Source of the DNA: Theropithecus gelada
Lineage: Eukaryota; Chordata; Mammalia; Primates; Cercopithecidae
Assembly (NCBI RefSeq): GCF_003255815.1
Contig: NC_037686.1
Coordinates: forward strand, 54,471,888-54,535,887
DNA: 64,000 bases
Reading direction: 5' to 3'
Both the position numbers and the translations under genes were made by a program. Below, in pieces: positions 11,849 through 23,183 of this stretch. The notes under the pieces were generated by a model that saw nothing but the letters and a program-made list of their open reading frames with translations, did no database searches and was not told the origin of the DNA. Positions within the stretch are counted from its first letter, which is position 1, and each line of letters opens with the position of its first letter.

Positions 11849-12140
11849 GGCCCAACAATGACTCAAGCCAGTAATCCCAGCACTTTGGGAGGCTGAGGTG
11901 AGAGAATCACTTGAAGCCAGGAGTTCAAGACTAGTCTGGGCAACACAGTGAGATCCATCTCTACAAAAAATAAAAATAGTTTGCCAGGCATCGTAATTCA
12001 CACCTGTAGTCCCAGCTACTTGGGAGGCTGAGCTGGGAAAATCCTTTGAGCCCGGGAGTTCCAGGTTGCAATGAGTTGTGATTGCAACACTGCACTCCAG
12101 CCTGGGTGACAGAGTGGGACCCTTTTTCAAAAAAAGAAGA
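11849..12140 (+). mobile_element. Alu SINE, diverged
   Basis: A dimeric Alu begins 'ggcccaacaatgactcaagcc' and ends 'gcactccagcctgggtgacagag' plus a short A-rich tail. Many substitutions suggest an old (AluJ-like) copy. It lies inside the reverse L1M. Confidence 0.92.
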
Positions 12141-12238
12141 TTGTTTGTTATGTAAATGCAATCATGCAGTATATGACCTTTTGAGACTGACTTTTTTCAC
12201 TCAGCATAATTCCCTTGAGGTTCATTAAATATGTTGAG

Positions 12239-12706
12239 CGTTAGTTTCCTATTGTACTGTAATAAACTACTTACTTAGTGACTTAAAACAACATAAATGT
12301 ATTATCTAACAGTTTAGGAGGTCAGAAATCAAAACTGGGCTAAAATCAAGGTGTTGGTGGGGCTGCATGCCTTCTGGAGGCTCTGGAGGAGAATCTGCTC
12401 TCTTGCCTTTTTCCAGCTGATAGAGACTGCCTGTATTCCTTGGCTCAAGGCCCCACATCACTCAAGCCTCTGCTTGCATCTCGGACTGATCACTCAGAGG
12501 TTTCTGACTCTGACTCTCCTGCCTCCCTCTTTTGAGGACCATTGTGATGACAGTGAGCCCACCAGGGTAATCCAGGCCCCACCCTAAGATCTGTAACTCA
12601 ATCACATCTGCAAAGTCCCTTTTGCCACGTCAGGCAGCATACTCAAAGGTTTCGGGAATTAAGATGTGGATATCTTGGGGAAGGGCATAATTCTGTCTAT
12701 CACACG
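12239..12706 (-). mobile_element. MLT1-type MaLR LTR, reverse
   Basis: The pattern is 'ttagtttcctattg', 'gacttaaaacaacataaatgtattatc', 'caaggtgttggtgggg', 'ggagaatctgctctcttgcc', 'gtaactcaatcacatctgcaaag', which is the reverse of an MLT1 LTR. It is inserted in the L1M. Confidence 0.75.
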
Positions 12707-12755
12707 GAGTCTTTCAATAGTCTATTGCTTTTTATTTCTGAATAGGAATATATAG

Positions 12756-13181
12756 TGCATTAGTCCATTCTTAAATTCCTATAAAGCATTACCTGAGACT
12801 GGGCAGTTTATGAAGAAAAGAGGTTTAGTTGGATCACAGTTCTGCAAGTTATACAGGAAGCATGGCTGGGGAGGCCTCAGGAAACTTAACAATCATGACG
12901 GAAAGCAAAGGGGAAGCAGGCATCTTCTTCACAATGGTGAATCAGGAGAGGGAAGGAGGGAGAGAGAGGGAGGGGGACAGAGAGAGAGAGAGAGAAAGAG
13001 AAGAAAGAAAGTGCCACACACTTTTACACAATCAGATCTCGTGAGAACTCACTCTCATGAGAACGGCAAAGGGGAAATCTGCCCCCATGATCCAGTCACC
13101 TCCCACTAGGCCTCTCCTCCAGCACTGAAGATCACAATTCAACATGAGATTTGAGTGGGGACACAGAGCCTAATCGTATCA
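12756..13181 (-). mobile_element. MST/THE1-type MaLR LTR, reverse
   Basis: It begins 'tgcattagtccattc', has 'cctgagactgggcagtttat', 'gcatggctggggaggcctca', 'gcccccatgatccagtcacctcccac', and ends 'gagatttgagtggggacac..gtatca'. A purine-only (GA)n-like tract sits at about 12948-13010. The flanks tatag and catag match at four of five bases. Confidence 0.85.
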
Positions 13182-14302
13182 CATAGTATAGATATATTTA
13201 TAAAACCACTCACCAGCTGAAATCGTTCCAGTTTGGAATTATTCCAAATAATGCTGCTATGAACAATTTTGTATAGGTTTTTGTGTGGACATAAACTTTT
13301 ATTTCTCTGGGATAAATGAGAGCATAATAGGTATAAGTTAAGATTGTTTTGAAACTACCAAACTATTTTCTAGAGTGGCTGTGCTGTTTTATAGTCCTAC
13401 CAACAATGTATGAGAAATTCCATTTATCCACATTATTGGCAGCATTTGGTATTGTCAGTATTTTTTATTTTACTCTTTGAACAGGTAGGCAGTGATACCT
13501 CATCATTTCCTTAATTTACATTTCCCTAATGGCTAGTGATATCGAACATCTTTTCATGACTTATTTGCCATCCATTTATCCTCTTTGGTGACCTTATCTT
13601 CATGTCTTTTGCCTATTTTCTGGTTGGATTATTTCATATTGAGTTTTTGAGAATTCTGCATGTATTCTAGACATGAGGTCTTTATCAGATATGTGGTTTT
13701 CAAGTATTTTCTCCCAGTTTGTAGCTTGTATTTTTCTCTTAACACAGTCTCTCTCAGAGTAAAAGTTTTTAATTTAGATGAAGCATAATTTACCAGTTTT
13801 TTTCTTTTATGATCATGCTTTTGGTATTATGTCTGCGAGCTTTCATACAGCTCTATGTACTGAAGATTTTCTCCTTCATTTTGTTCTAAAAGTTTTAAAT
13901 TTGTTACGCTTTACATTTAAGTCTATAATCTATTTTGAGTTAATTTTTGTATAAGGTGTGAGGTTTTGTTTTTGTTTGTTTGTCTGGTCCATGGATATCC
14001 AATTGCTCCAGACTATTTGTTGGAAAAGCTATTCTTCCCCCCATTGACTGGCTTTTGCACTTTTGTCGAAAATAAGTTGGTCGTATATTTGTATGTGTCT
14101 ATTTCTGGGTTATCTATTCTGTTCCATGGTCCATTGATATATGTGTTTATCCCTTCACCAATACTGCATAATCTAGAGTACTATATAATAAGTTTTAAAA
14201 TAGAGTAAAGTGATTTCTTCTTTATTCTCCTTTTTCAAAATTATTTCAGATAGTCTAGTTACTTTGCCTGTTCATATAAATTTTAGAATAATGTTGTCTA
14301 AG

Positions 14303-14516
14303 GTAATTCTTCCAAACCTGCCAAACATTAGATATTACAAATCCCCAATATTCATCTGGGAAAACACATGGAAAATACATCTTCACAATCCAAATCCCAA
14401 ATATCTAACCCCAATTCTTCTGTTATACATATCTTACATCTCATATCCTCCAAACATAAACTGTCACTCCTACATACTTTCACAGAAACAGTTAAAAAAA
14501 AAAAAAAAAAAAAAAA
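14303..14516 (+). mobile_element. A-tailed retroposed insert of unknown source
   Basis: About 190 bp of sequence unlike the surrounding L1 ends in 23 A (14494-14516). It is flanked by agaataatgttgtcta (14285-14300) and agaacaatcttgtcta (14516-14531). The A-tail plus direct repeats indicate L1-driven retroposition. I could not identify the source transcript. Confidence 0.65.
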
Positions 14517-14532
14517 GAACAATCTTGTCTAG

Positions 14533-14826
14533 GGCTGGGCGCAGTGTCTCATACCTATAATCCCAGCACTTTGGGATGAAGTGGGAGGATTCTCGAAGCC
14601 AGGAATTCAAGACCAATCTGGACAATGTAGTTGAGACCCTGTCTCTACAGAAAATTTTAAAATTAGCCAGACGTCGTGGTGCACGCCTGTAGTCCCAGCT
14701 ACTTGGGAGGCTGCAGCGGGAGGGTCACTTGAACCCAAGAATTCGAGGTTACATCGAGCTATGATTGTGCCAGTCTGGGTGGCAAGGTGAGATCTGGTCT
14801 CAAAAAGTAAAAATAAAAAAAGAAGG
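14533..14826 (+). mobile_element. Alu SINE inserted at an already duplicated site
   Basis: An Alu starts 'ggctgggcgcagtg' and ends in an A-rich tail. It is flanked by agaacaatcttgtct (14516-14530) and agaagaatcttgtct (14827-14841). It uses the same target sequence as the neighbouring A-tailed insert. Confidence 0.9.
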
Positions 14827-15085
14827 AGAAGAATCTTGTCTCTACATCTATAAAAAAATCTTGCTGGAATTTTGATAAGAATTGCATCAAAACCGTACCT
14901 CAATTTAGGGTGCATTGACATCTTTATTACATTAAGTTTTCCAATTCATGAACACGATAGGCTTCTTATATTAGTATTTTGTAGTTTGCAGCATACAAGC
15001 CCTCTTTTGTTAGATTTTCACCTAAATATTTCATATATTTTCTTGCTTTTTAACAATAAATTTTTGTTCGTATAACTTTATCATT

Positions 15086-15724
15086 ACTACTTGAGTTGTG
15101 GTTTTGTTAGTTAACTCAAGCAAAAATCATAAACTGAACTCCCTCAGGGCAAATTCAGCCTGTAGAGAATTTTAATGGGAAGAGATTTCCCAATACAAAC
15201 TCCATACTTCTACCTCCCTGTGAAAAATTGGGAAATCTGGTAACTTGTCCACCACTTAGAGGAGGCATGCTCTCTAGTTAACCATAGCCCTCACTGTACA
15301 TAATGCACATGCAGCTATGCCTGGCCTAATTCCTCATTTGCTACTGTCTTGACCGTGGTAGGAAACTGAGATTCCACTCCTGCCTTTAATTGTGTGGTGA
15401 TACATATTGGCCTAAACAATATGTTTGGCTTATTAACTAGGCTTTCATATATCAGCTATGGGGTGTATAATACATGTAAATCATCCATGTATAACACATA
15501 TAAATCATCCACACTCTTAGGTAATCATTAGCTGCTGTGTGTGTGTGTGTGTGTATGTATGTGCGTGTGTGTATATACACATATATATATGTATATACAC
15601 ATTCTTTTTCCTCCCAACTCCAAAATGTTCTTGTGGCACTTCATTACAATCAACTGTTTCTCCCTGAACAACAGGAGAAAGCAGAGTAAGTGGTGTTAGG
15701 AAATGTTTTACATAATCTAGATAA
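15086..15724. repeat. Gene-free stretch with a TG/TA microsatellite
   Basis: A (TG)n run followed by (TA)n-rich dinucleotides spans about 15535-15600. The sequence before and after it matches nothing I recognise. The minus-strand frame here reads through the microsatellite. Confidence 0.6.
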
Positions 15725-16035
15725 TCATGTTTAGGTTTATTACATAGGTTAACTTGTGTCACGGGAGTTTGTTGTGCAGGTTATTTCATGACTCAGGTGT
15801 TAAGCCTAGTACCCACTAGTCATTTTTCGCGATTCTCTCCTTCCTCCCATCCTCCATCGTCTGGTAGGCCCCAGCGTGTGTTGGCCCCCTCTATGTGCTC
15901 CCACCATTCAGCTCCCACTTATAAGTGAGAACATGTGGTATTTGGTTTTCTGTTCCTGCACTAGTTTACTAAGGATAATGACTTCCAGCTCCATCCATGT
16001 TCCTGCAAAGGACATGACCTTGTTCTTTTTCAATA
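15725..16035 (-). mobile_element. L1 3' fragment, reverse (L1P/L1MA-like)
   Basis: The reverse L1 3' end is recognisable: 'gggagtttgttgtgcagg', 'gtgttaagcctagtacccactag', 'cccacttataagtgagaacatg', 'tccatccatgttcctgcaaaggacatga'. It is truncated on the 5' side. Confidence 0.88.
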
Positions 16036-16179
16036 AGCCATTGTTTTTAAAAGGTATAAGATACAGTATTTAACATGTCCTCTCTGGTATCCCAAAGCAC
16101 CTAGTAAAAATTATTTCCTTGTGTTTCTTTAACATGATAGTGTTAAAAACATTTTAGTTGATGGAATCTCGTTTTTGTT

Positions 16180-16325
16180 TTTATTCTTCTAACAACGCTG
16201 AAAAGTCGGCAGAATCAGATATTGCAGATTAAATGTCTATGGTTCTGAGAGGTTAAGTGATGTTCTCAATGTCACACAGCTACAGTGGGCCAGGTGTCCC
16301 AACATTAAGCCTAGTGAAGAGCAAT
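16180..16325 (-). repeat. MIR SINE
   Basis: The reverse MIR core 'gagaggttaagtgatg..caatgtcacacagctac' is clear. The outer parts are diverged. Confidence 0.65.
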
Positions 16326-18138
16326 TGCTTGAGTGAAATAAAAATAGAATGTGGTATCAAAGTTACAAATTACATTCAGAAATCTTAATAATAAATTTGG
16401 TGTCAATAAATGTACACTAACTCAAAATTACTGCTTCAGTTATGGTTATCTATAAAGGTCAGGCAAATGAAATTCCTGATACATTCTCTTTTAAGAGCTA
16501 GAATGAAGGAGAGAGTATACGTTTGTTTCCTTTTGTTAAGAAAAGTCACTTTTGATAGGAGACCAACTGAAAATATTATTTTTTGCATCATGACAAGTCA
16601 TATGCTATACCATGAAACACCTTCCTCTCCCACTATTTTTCTCACCTCACAGCTGTAGCTCAGGAACATGGGCCCTTTCTCACCCTCTATTTATGACCTG
16701 TAATTCATGAAAATATAAAAAACAGAGTGGAAATAGAGAAACCAGCTGAGGGAGGCTTCTGTGCGGGAGCTCTTCTCTATGGGTTGGTATTTTGTCATAG
16801 AGACTCATTGGGCAGAGGTGAACATCTGGTAAACATACAAAGGTCATGTCATTTTGCTGAGTGCTTTTTCAGTTCTGAACTTGTACTTGCCAAAGTATTT
16901 TCCCAAGAATTTATCCTCTTGAGATAATGGAAGTTACATTTCAAAGCTGTACCTACAACATTCAATTTTCCTCCCAGGAATAAGAAAAATGGGTTCCCTC
17001 AGCTTAACTAACTTCACTCTGCTTATCTCTACTAGTCATTCAAATACATGACAGAGTTAACCTAGTCCTCATGTAACCACTTAGCACCATCTATATGTGG
17101 CCAGGAAGGAGAGTTTGTTTTTTAATATCTCACTTCTCCTAATCCATTATCCATGATAATCCATGTGTCCCCTGGGTACTTAATCATCAAAGCAACCATA
17201 AACCTCTTTTTGAAGATCAAATAGTTCTTTAATCCATTTACATACAGGATCCTGAGCTATAGAAAATTAATCATAAGTGTAAGTCGGCCACTATTCTAAG
17301 TTTCTCTCGGAGCCTCTTAACGTCACAAATCAGTAATGGCTTACAGGCGAGGTGGGTCAAAATGTGGAACAAATCACCTTGGTGGGTTGCTTTTCCCTGC
17401 AGTCTCCATTTGAACTTAGCTCTCACCGCCAGCCTGGCCTGCCTGCCCTCCCAGAATCCATCTATGAATTAACAAAACTCAGACAGCCCAAAAGCTAATT
17501 AGACTTTCAACTTTCCAGTGAGGGCGCCGTTAATTCTCATCTTCCTTTCTGCACCCAGTTAGCTAAAGCCATTTAGGGAAATCGCCCTAGGTCTTTGAAC
17601 TCTCAAAGAGGTAAGAAAGCAGTAATTTTCATTAAGCAAAAGCGTCGTGTTCCAGGCTAAGTTTCCCTCTATCCTTATTCATGGCCTCTTCCCTCATTAC
17701 TGAGGGACTGTATCAAATTACCCCAAAATGACCAAGGACACGGGTGGCCACTGCAAAGCCTCTTAGCCTCAAGAAAACCCCAGGGTCATTATTACATCTC
17801 CCTCTACATGTTTCATTTACCCAGTTAAGAGAAACGATAATTATTTCTCAACCACGCAATAAAAGAAATTCAGATTCCATAATAACTAGAAATGTTATAT
17901 TGGTATTATCCTTTATAAAGATTTCCTTCACCAGAGGAGCTGGATTAACTTGAACATAGAAAAACTCCTGACTCTGATCACGAGAAGAGGCTTTTTAATT
18001 ATTTATTATGCAGTAACTAAGTGTTCTATGGTTAAGGGGAAAAAAAGCTTTCTTCTAAATAAAAACCCATTCATGAGACAGATGAAAAGCCTTGCATTTT
18101 CTATGTCCTTCCCAAGTGTCTACTCAACACAGAGTCTC
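16326..18138. other. Single-copy-looking stretch, possible conserved element
   Basis: No transposon or gene was recognised over about 1.8 kb. The part at about 17370-17720 is less AT-biased, has several CpG dinucleotides and contains TAATTAG/TTAATT homeodomain-like words. It is a candidate regulatory segment, but this is inference only. Frames of 60-82 codons show no domains. Confidence 0.35.
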
Positions 18139-18620
18139 TTCATGTTTAATATATATTAGATATAATATATAATATGTTATATGTTATACATAATATATGT
18201 TATATATTACGTATATATTATGTTAATATATAATATGTTATGTTATATATTATATAATATGTTATTTAATATGTTATATATTATGTTATATGTGACATAA
18301 TATATAACATATAATATGTTGTATATTTTATTATATTACATATAATATGTTATATATTATAATATATTATATATTACAATATATTATAACATATATTACA
18401 TAATATAGTATATGTTATAATATATAACATATATTATATATAACATTATATTATATATTTAACATATTATATAGATGTTTAATATATTATATCTATTATA
18501 TATTTATATAAAACATATTATATATTACATATTATATCTATTATATATTTATATATGTTAACATACATATCTTTATATATATAACATATTATATCTATTT
18601 TTTATATATATATATATATG
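18139..18620. repeat. AT-only repeat tract (about 480 bp)
   Basis: It is built almost wholly of variants of tataatatgttata, tatattatat and similar words, with only rare C or G. Many stretches are self-complementary. It ends in a pure (TA)n run at about 18603-18619. Confidence 0.95.
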
Positions 18621-18898
18621 TAATGATTGAAACATCTGTCAGAAGCATGGGAGAAAGACAAAAAATAATAAAATGAACCCAGGAACCCAAGGAGAAGGAG
18701 TAGCAGCCCAAAGAGGAGGGTGCTGCAGATTGAATGATGGTAGGGGTTCCCCCAAATGAACTGGTCTCTGCAGATTGGACTGAGATGCCCATCGTTCAGC
18801 ACTTCTGCTGACCACCAGTGATGAGCTCAGCCTGACTTAAGATATAAGCAGGGGATGGAGAAAGAATCAATGTTTCTTCCTCTGCAAGAAAGACTGTT
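18621..18898. other. Short gene-free spacer
   Basis: Nothing recognised. Minus-strand frames run from here into the AT tract. Confidence 0.4.
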
Positions 18899-19050
18899 AG
18901 CCAAGCGCAGTGACTCATGCCTGTAATCCCAACACTTTGGGAGGCCAAGGTGGGAGGATCATTTGAGCCCAGAAGTTCAAGACCAGCTTAGGCAACAAAG
19001 TGAGATCCCATTTCTACAAAAAAAAGTAATAAAAAAAAATAAAATGAAAC
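18899..19050 (+). mobile_element. Free left Alu monomer (FLAM)
   Basis: A single Alu left arm with an A-rich end. It is flanked by aagaaagactgtt (18886-18898) and aaagaaaaactgtt (19051-19064), an aged target-site duplication. So it inserted as a monomer and is not a broken dimer. Confidence 0.85.
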
Positions 19051-19360
19051 AAAGAAAAACTGTTCTGCGACCCTCCTGGGACCTTAATGAAGAACCAGGG
19101 GGAAATCAACGCCCAGAGAAGGACCCAAGATAGGAAGGGACTGAGCTGAGGATCTGGATGAATTGTTTGGCCCTTGAGAATGTCTACATCACCCTCCTTC
19201 TCCCCAAAGCTGAACGCTGCACCTGTCTTGAAGACCTCCTGAGCACAGTCATAATGTGCTTGCTGGGAGTCCTTATGATGGACAAGTGACATCCTTACAC
19301 TGGATAAGTGATTTTGTTGTTCCCTAAGCACGTGGCCTGGAAAAGATATTGTTGATGGCT
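19051..19360. other. Gene-free spacer
   Basis: No repeat recognised. A minus-strand frame of 105 codons (19014-19331) begins in plain sequence and ends in the Alu tail, and it has no recognisable domain. Confidence 0.4.
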
Positions 19361-19726
19361 GTTATGAACTGAATGTTTGTGTTACCCAAAATTCATACAT
19401 TGAACCCCTAATGTGATGGTATTTGGAGATGGACATTTAGGAGATAATCAGAATTAGACCACGTTATAAGGGTGTGGCCCTCATGATGAAATTAGTGCTC
19501 TCGTAAGAAGAGACACTAGAAAACTTGTTATTTCTCTTTCTCTGCCATGTGAAGACACAGAGAGAAGGGAGATCTACAGTACAAGCCAGGAAGAGAGCCC
19601 CCACCAGGAACAATCAGCTAGCACCTTTATTTTGGATTTCCCAACCACCAGAATGTAAAAAATACATTGTCATTTAAAGTATTCAGTCTATTGGATTTTA
19701 TTATGGAAATAGGAGCCAACTAACAC
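19361..19726 (+). mobile_element. MLT1-type MaLR LTR
   Basis: The MaLR LTR pattern is tgttatgaactgaatg, 'aaattcatacattgaa', 'aatgtgatggtatttggaga', 'attagtgctctcgtaagaagagac', 'ccatgtgaagacacag', end 'gccaactaacaca'. The flanks atggc and atgac match at four of five bases. Confidence 0.85.
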
Positions 19727-19929
19727 AATGACGCATTGCTGAGAAGGGGTCAGGATATAGGGGCCACTTGTGGATGTAGCCAAGGTCGTAATCTGAAAAA
19801 GCTGAAAGGATGAATCTGTATTTTCCCTTATACACACATTCTGGCTAAAGACAGAAAACTTTCGTATAGGTTGACTCTTCACTTGTGTAAATTTCACTCT
19901 CTCTCTATCACTCTGTGACTTACCAGGAT

Positions 19930-20100
19930 CTGATTTCTAACCCTAGTTTCTATCATTTATTGACAATATAACCTTGGGTAAGATGCTTAATGACAATGAC
20001 TTAGAAGATGGGTTGTAATACCTTCCTCTTAGGCTTGTGGTGAGAATTTAATGAACTAATATGCAGAAGGCATCTGGCACAATGCTTGGCAAAATGCCAT
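19930..20100 (+). repeat. MIR SINE
   Basis: The plus-oriented MIR pattern is 'aaccttgggtaagatgctta', 'aggcttgtggtgagaatttaatgaactaa', 'ggcatctggcacaatgcttggca'. Confidence 0.75.
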
Positions 20101-21478
20101 CCCAACAAGGAAGAGGAGGGGTATGCTAGTGGGAGCTGGATCTTCCTTGCAGTGGAACAGAAGCTCTAGAAGACAGCATTGAAGAGTAGCATGCCATCTC
20201 CTTCCTTCATGAGTGAGCTTTTGGCCTTGTCATCATGGCCATTCCTTTTGAGCCACTGCAGCCTCTCCAGCTGCCTGTAGCATGTCTGCTTCCCCTCTTG
20301 ATTAAACAACCAAGACAGGACATTCATGACAAAGCAAGTATTTTCTAGTTGTTGCCTAAAAGCAACAATTTTTTGTTATTGCTACTTGCCTTTCAATGAA
20401 TAGTGCTTTCAATGGAATTGCAGTAGTAATACTGTCCCAAGGTGATGGGCTACTATGACTGAATAATATCCCCAGATTTTATTTCTTTTATTAAACAACA
20501 GTGGGACACAGGCTCACCTCATGAATGTTAATGTGATCAAGATAGTTGCCCACTGGAAAAATGCGTTCTAATTGAGTCGTGAGAAAGTGTGCCTTGCCAT
20601 ATCAAACAAAAGGAAATCAATAGCTTTCAAAGGATTAGAGTTCCCAGAGGCTCCGTGGGACCAGGCAAGTAACACTATTTTGTCAAAATCACGTTTTTGG
20701 AAAAGAATTCCAAAAATCTCTCCTTCCATCTATGGGATGGATTCACGTAAGCATTTTATTTTTCTTGTCAATAAAGCATCAAAGCAATTTGACTAAATGT
20801 TGAGGTGAACACGTGATTTCAGTCTCATTACACATACTCTACCAGCTTATTTAATGATCAGCTAGGTTATTTTCCTCAAAGACTTGGTGTCTTTGTAAAT
20901 GGGAATCAGGCCAGGGCATTTATTTAAGCTTTACAGAATTAGTTCTCTCATATCCAACCCCTCTTCCCCCTCACCATGACCAGCTGACTATGACATGCTT
21001 GTGTGCCCCATGGCCTTTCTCACATGCCCCTCCATAAGGAAATTCAGATTTTGGCCTTTTTTTTCTGTCCTCCTACCTTTGCATCAAGGAGAGATCCCTG
21101 CAATTTACCTTGATTATTTGTGTGAAATGAGAATAGCCATGGTCAAAATGAGTTAATAAATGCTCCCCATACAAGGCAAATGATATGGTGATACAGAAAA
21201 GTGAGGGGCACTTTGCCAAGATATGAAGCAAGCTATTTACATTGGGTATACTGATGAGCACATCTCACAATCCAATGGAAACCAAGCAGTAGCATTGCAG
21301 CTAACAGAATCTTCATGTTATATGCTAGAGGGCTAATGTTGCATGCAAGTGAGTTGCTCTGTTAGCCTTGGCCTTGTGACCATGGGAGACAGTCAGAGAG
21401 GAAAGGACTGTGTACTTGCTGAATGAGGTATTGATCGAGAACTGCCATGCCGTAGCTGGCAGCTGCTGGGTTTTCTAA
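20101..21478. other. Gene-free single-copy-looking stretch
   Basis: No element or gene recognised over about 1.4 kb. Short frames (62-74 codons) lack domains. Confidence 0.5.
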
Positions 21479-21490
21479 AAGAATAAAAAC

Positions 21491-21620
21491 AGCCGGGCAT
21501 GGTAGTTCACACCTGTAATCCCAGCACTTTGGGAGGCCGAGGCAGGTGGATCACCTGAGGTCAGGAGTTCAAGACCAGCCTGACCAACATGGAGAAACCC
21601 AGTCTCTACTAAAACACACA

Positions 21621-21654
<34 letters not shown>

Positions 21655-21830
21655 AATTAGCCAGGTGTGGTGGTGGTATGTGCCTGTAATCCCAGCTACT
21701 CAGGAGACTGAGGCAGTAGAATCGCTTGAACCCAAGAGGCGGAGGTTGTAGTTAGCCGAGATTGTGCCATTGCACTGCAGCCTGGGAAACAAGAGCAAAA
21801 CTCTGTCTCAAAAAAAAAAAAAAAAAAAAA
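21491..21830 (+). mobile_element. AluS-like SINE with internal (CA)n expansion
   Basis: A full dimeric Alu is interrupted in its middle A-rich linker by a (CA)n tract at about 21614-21654. The A-tail ends near 21831. It is flanked by the exact repeat aagaataaaaac (21479-21490 and 21831-21842). Confidence 0.95.
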
Positions 21831-21842
21831 AAGAATAAAAAC

Positions 21843-22375
21843 AAGTCATGGTCAGCCTTCACTCTAAAAGGACAGGCTTTTGTGGACAAGACTATTTATT
21901 CTCATTCCTCTTGACCACTAGACACTAAAACACAATTTACTAAAAGTTGTATTGTCCAAATGACTGTACCCAGGATTAGAGGTAGGAATACTTCTGTGGC
22001 CACTGATATGGGTGTAACCACATATGAGGTCTTTCTTTACACACATGGTTCAGCCAATTATTGATATCAAATTACCTAATTCTCTAATGCCGCCATAAGG
22101 CATCTCTGACTGTCTCTCTGCTCACAGACAAAAGAAATAATTTGAAAACCCAGCTTGAGATAAATAAACAAGAGTGACAAGGTGTATGTGGAGCTCTAGA
22201 AATTACTGTGGTAGCCTCTGTGAGTCAGAAACTCAAAAACCATTCACAACCTTTTCCCCCTTGCCTTCTTCTACTTCTTCCTATGGAGGCCAGAAAAATA
22301 AAATATGTTCTTTCCTAGGCAACCTGCTGGCTAAAAGTAGCTATGTTACACAGCTCTGGCCAATGTAATTGTCAA
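21843..22375. other. Gene-free stretch
   Basis: No element or coding frame recognised. Confidence 0.45.
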
Positions 22376-23165
22376 TGAAAAGAGTCAAACTCCATACAAT
22401 ACTTTAAGAGATTTATCCTAAGCCAAATATGAGTGACCACAGCCCGTGACACAGCCCTCAAGAGGTCCTGAGAACATCTGCCCAAGGTGTTCAGGGTGTA
22501 GCTTGGTTTTATACATTTTAGGGAGGCATGAGACATCAATTGAATACATTTAAGGAATACATTGGTTTGGTTCAGAAAGGTGGGACAATTTAAGCAGCAG
22601 ATGGGGTGGGGAGTGGGGGAGGAGGGTGGGGGATGGGGAGCAGGGTGGGCTTCCAGGCTATAGGTGAATTTAAACATTTTCTGATTGACAATTGGTTGAG
22701 TTTTTGTCTAAAGACCTGAGATTAATAGAAAGGAATGTTTGAGTTAAGACAAAAGATTGTGGAGACCAAGGTTCTTTCAGAAGTCTCATAGTGGCTGCCC
22801 TTAGAAACAATAGATGACAAATGTTTCCTATTCAGACCCTTTAAAAGGTGTTAGACTCTCAGTTAATCTATTCAGAATTGGATGGGCCGGGAAGGAAAAG
22901 GTCTAGCTATGTTAACAGGGATTCCTTACAGATGTGAATATTCCCCCACAAGGGATGCCTTGCAGGGCCATTTCAAAACGTGGCAAAAAAACATGTTTTG
23001 GTGGTAGAATATTTTGATTTTCTTCGTTGTCTCATAATGTTATGCCAGAGTCAGGTTGGAAAATAAATCACGATCAATAAATAAATAAATAAAGTCCGGC
23101 TAATGAGAATATATGGTTTGTAGGACATGACTCCCCAGACCGTTAGATAGGAATTTGGGCAAGAT
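22376..23165 (-). mobile_element. ERV class I LTR, copy B
   Basis: Read in reverse this has LTR layout. It shares a core ('tagatgacaaatgtttc..cagacc', 'gttagactctcagtta', 'tttgatttt') with copies at 5090-5860 and 50531-51144, but its 3' LTR part differs. It may be a related family (PABL/MER51-like?). A G-rich tract lies inside at 22603-22649. Confidence 0.6.
22603..22649 (+). promoter_or_regulatory. Potential G-quadruplex-forming tract
   Basis: The plus strand carries many runs of 3-5 G separated by 1-4 bases over 47 bp, enough for a four-stranded G-quadruplex with short loops. It lies in a reverse LTR, so on the LTR's own coding strand it is C-rich. Any function is unproven. Confidence 0.6.
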
Positions 23166-23183
23166 AAAAATCAGAGCTGTTGC

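Larger units (their letters stand above)
11500..15085 (-). mobile_element. Long L1M fragment, host of several later insertions
   Basis: Reverse-oriented L1 text is found at 11500-11848, 12141-12238, 13182-14302 and 14827-15085. Landmarks include 'actcagcataattcccttgagg', 'tttccctaatggctagtgat', 'gaacatcttttcatg' and 'ttgataagaattgcatcaaaacc'. The pieces read in order as 3' UTR and ORF2 of one old L1. It was interrupted by an Alu, an MLT1-type LTR, an MST-type LTR, an A-tailed insert and another Alu. Confidence 0.85.

Noticed and set aside
11756..12161. Minus-strand frames of 66 and 124 codons with protein-like text
   Set aside because: The translation is the well-known reading of an Alu in reverse, with no independent gene evidence.
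18139..18620. Repeat spacing suggestive of a CRISPR-like or satellite array
   Set aside because: There is no constant repeat unit with unique spacers. It is a degenerate AT microsatellite-type tract in vertebrate DNA.
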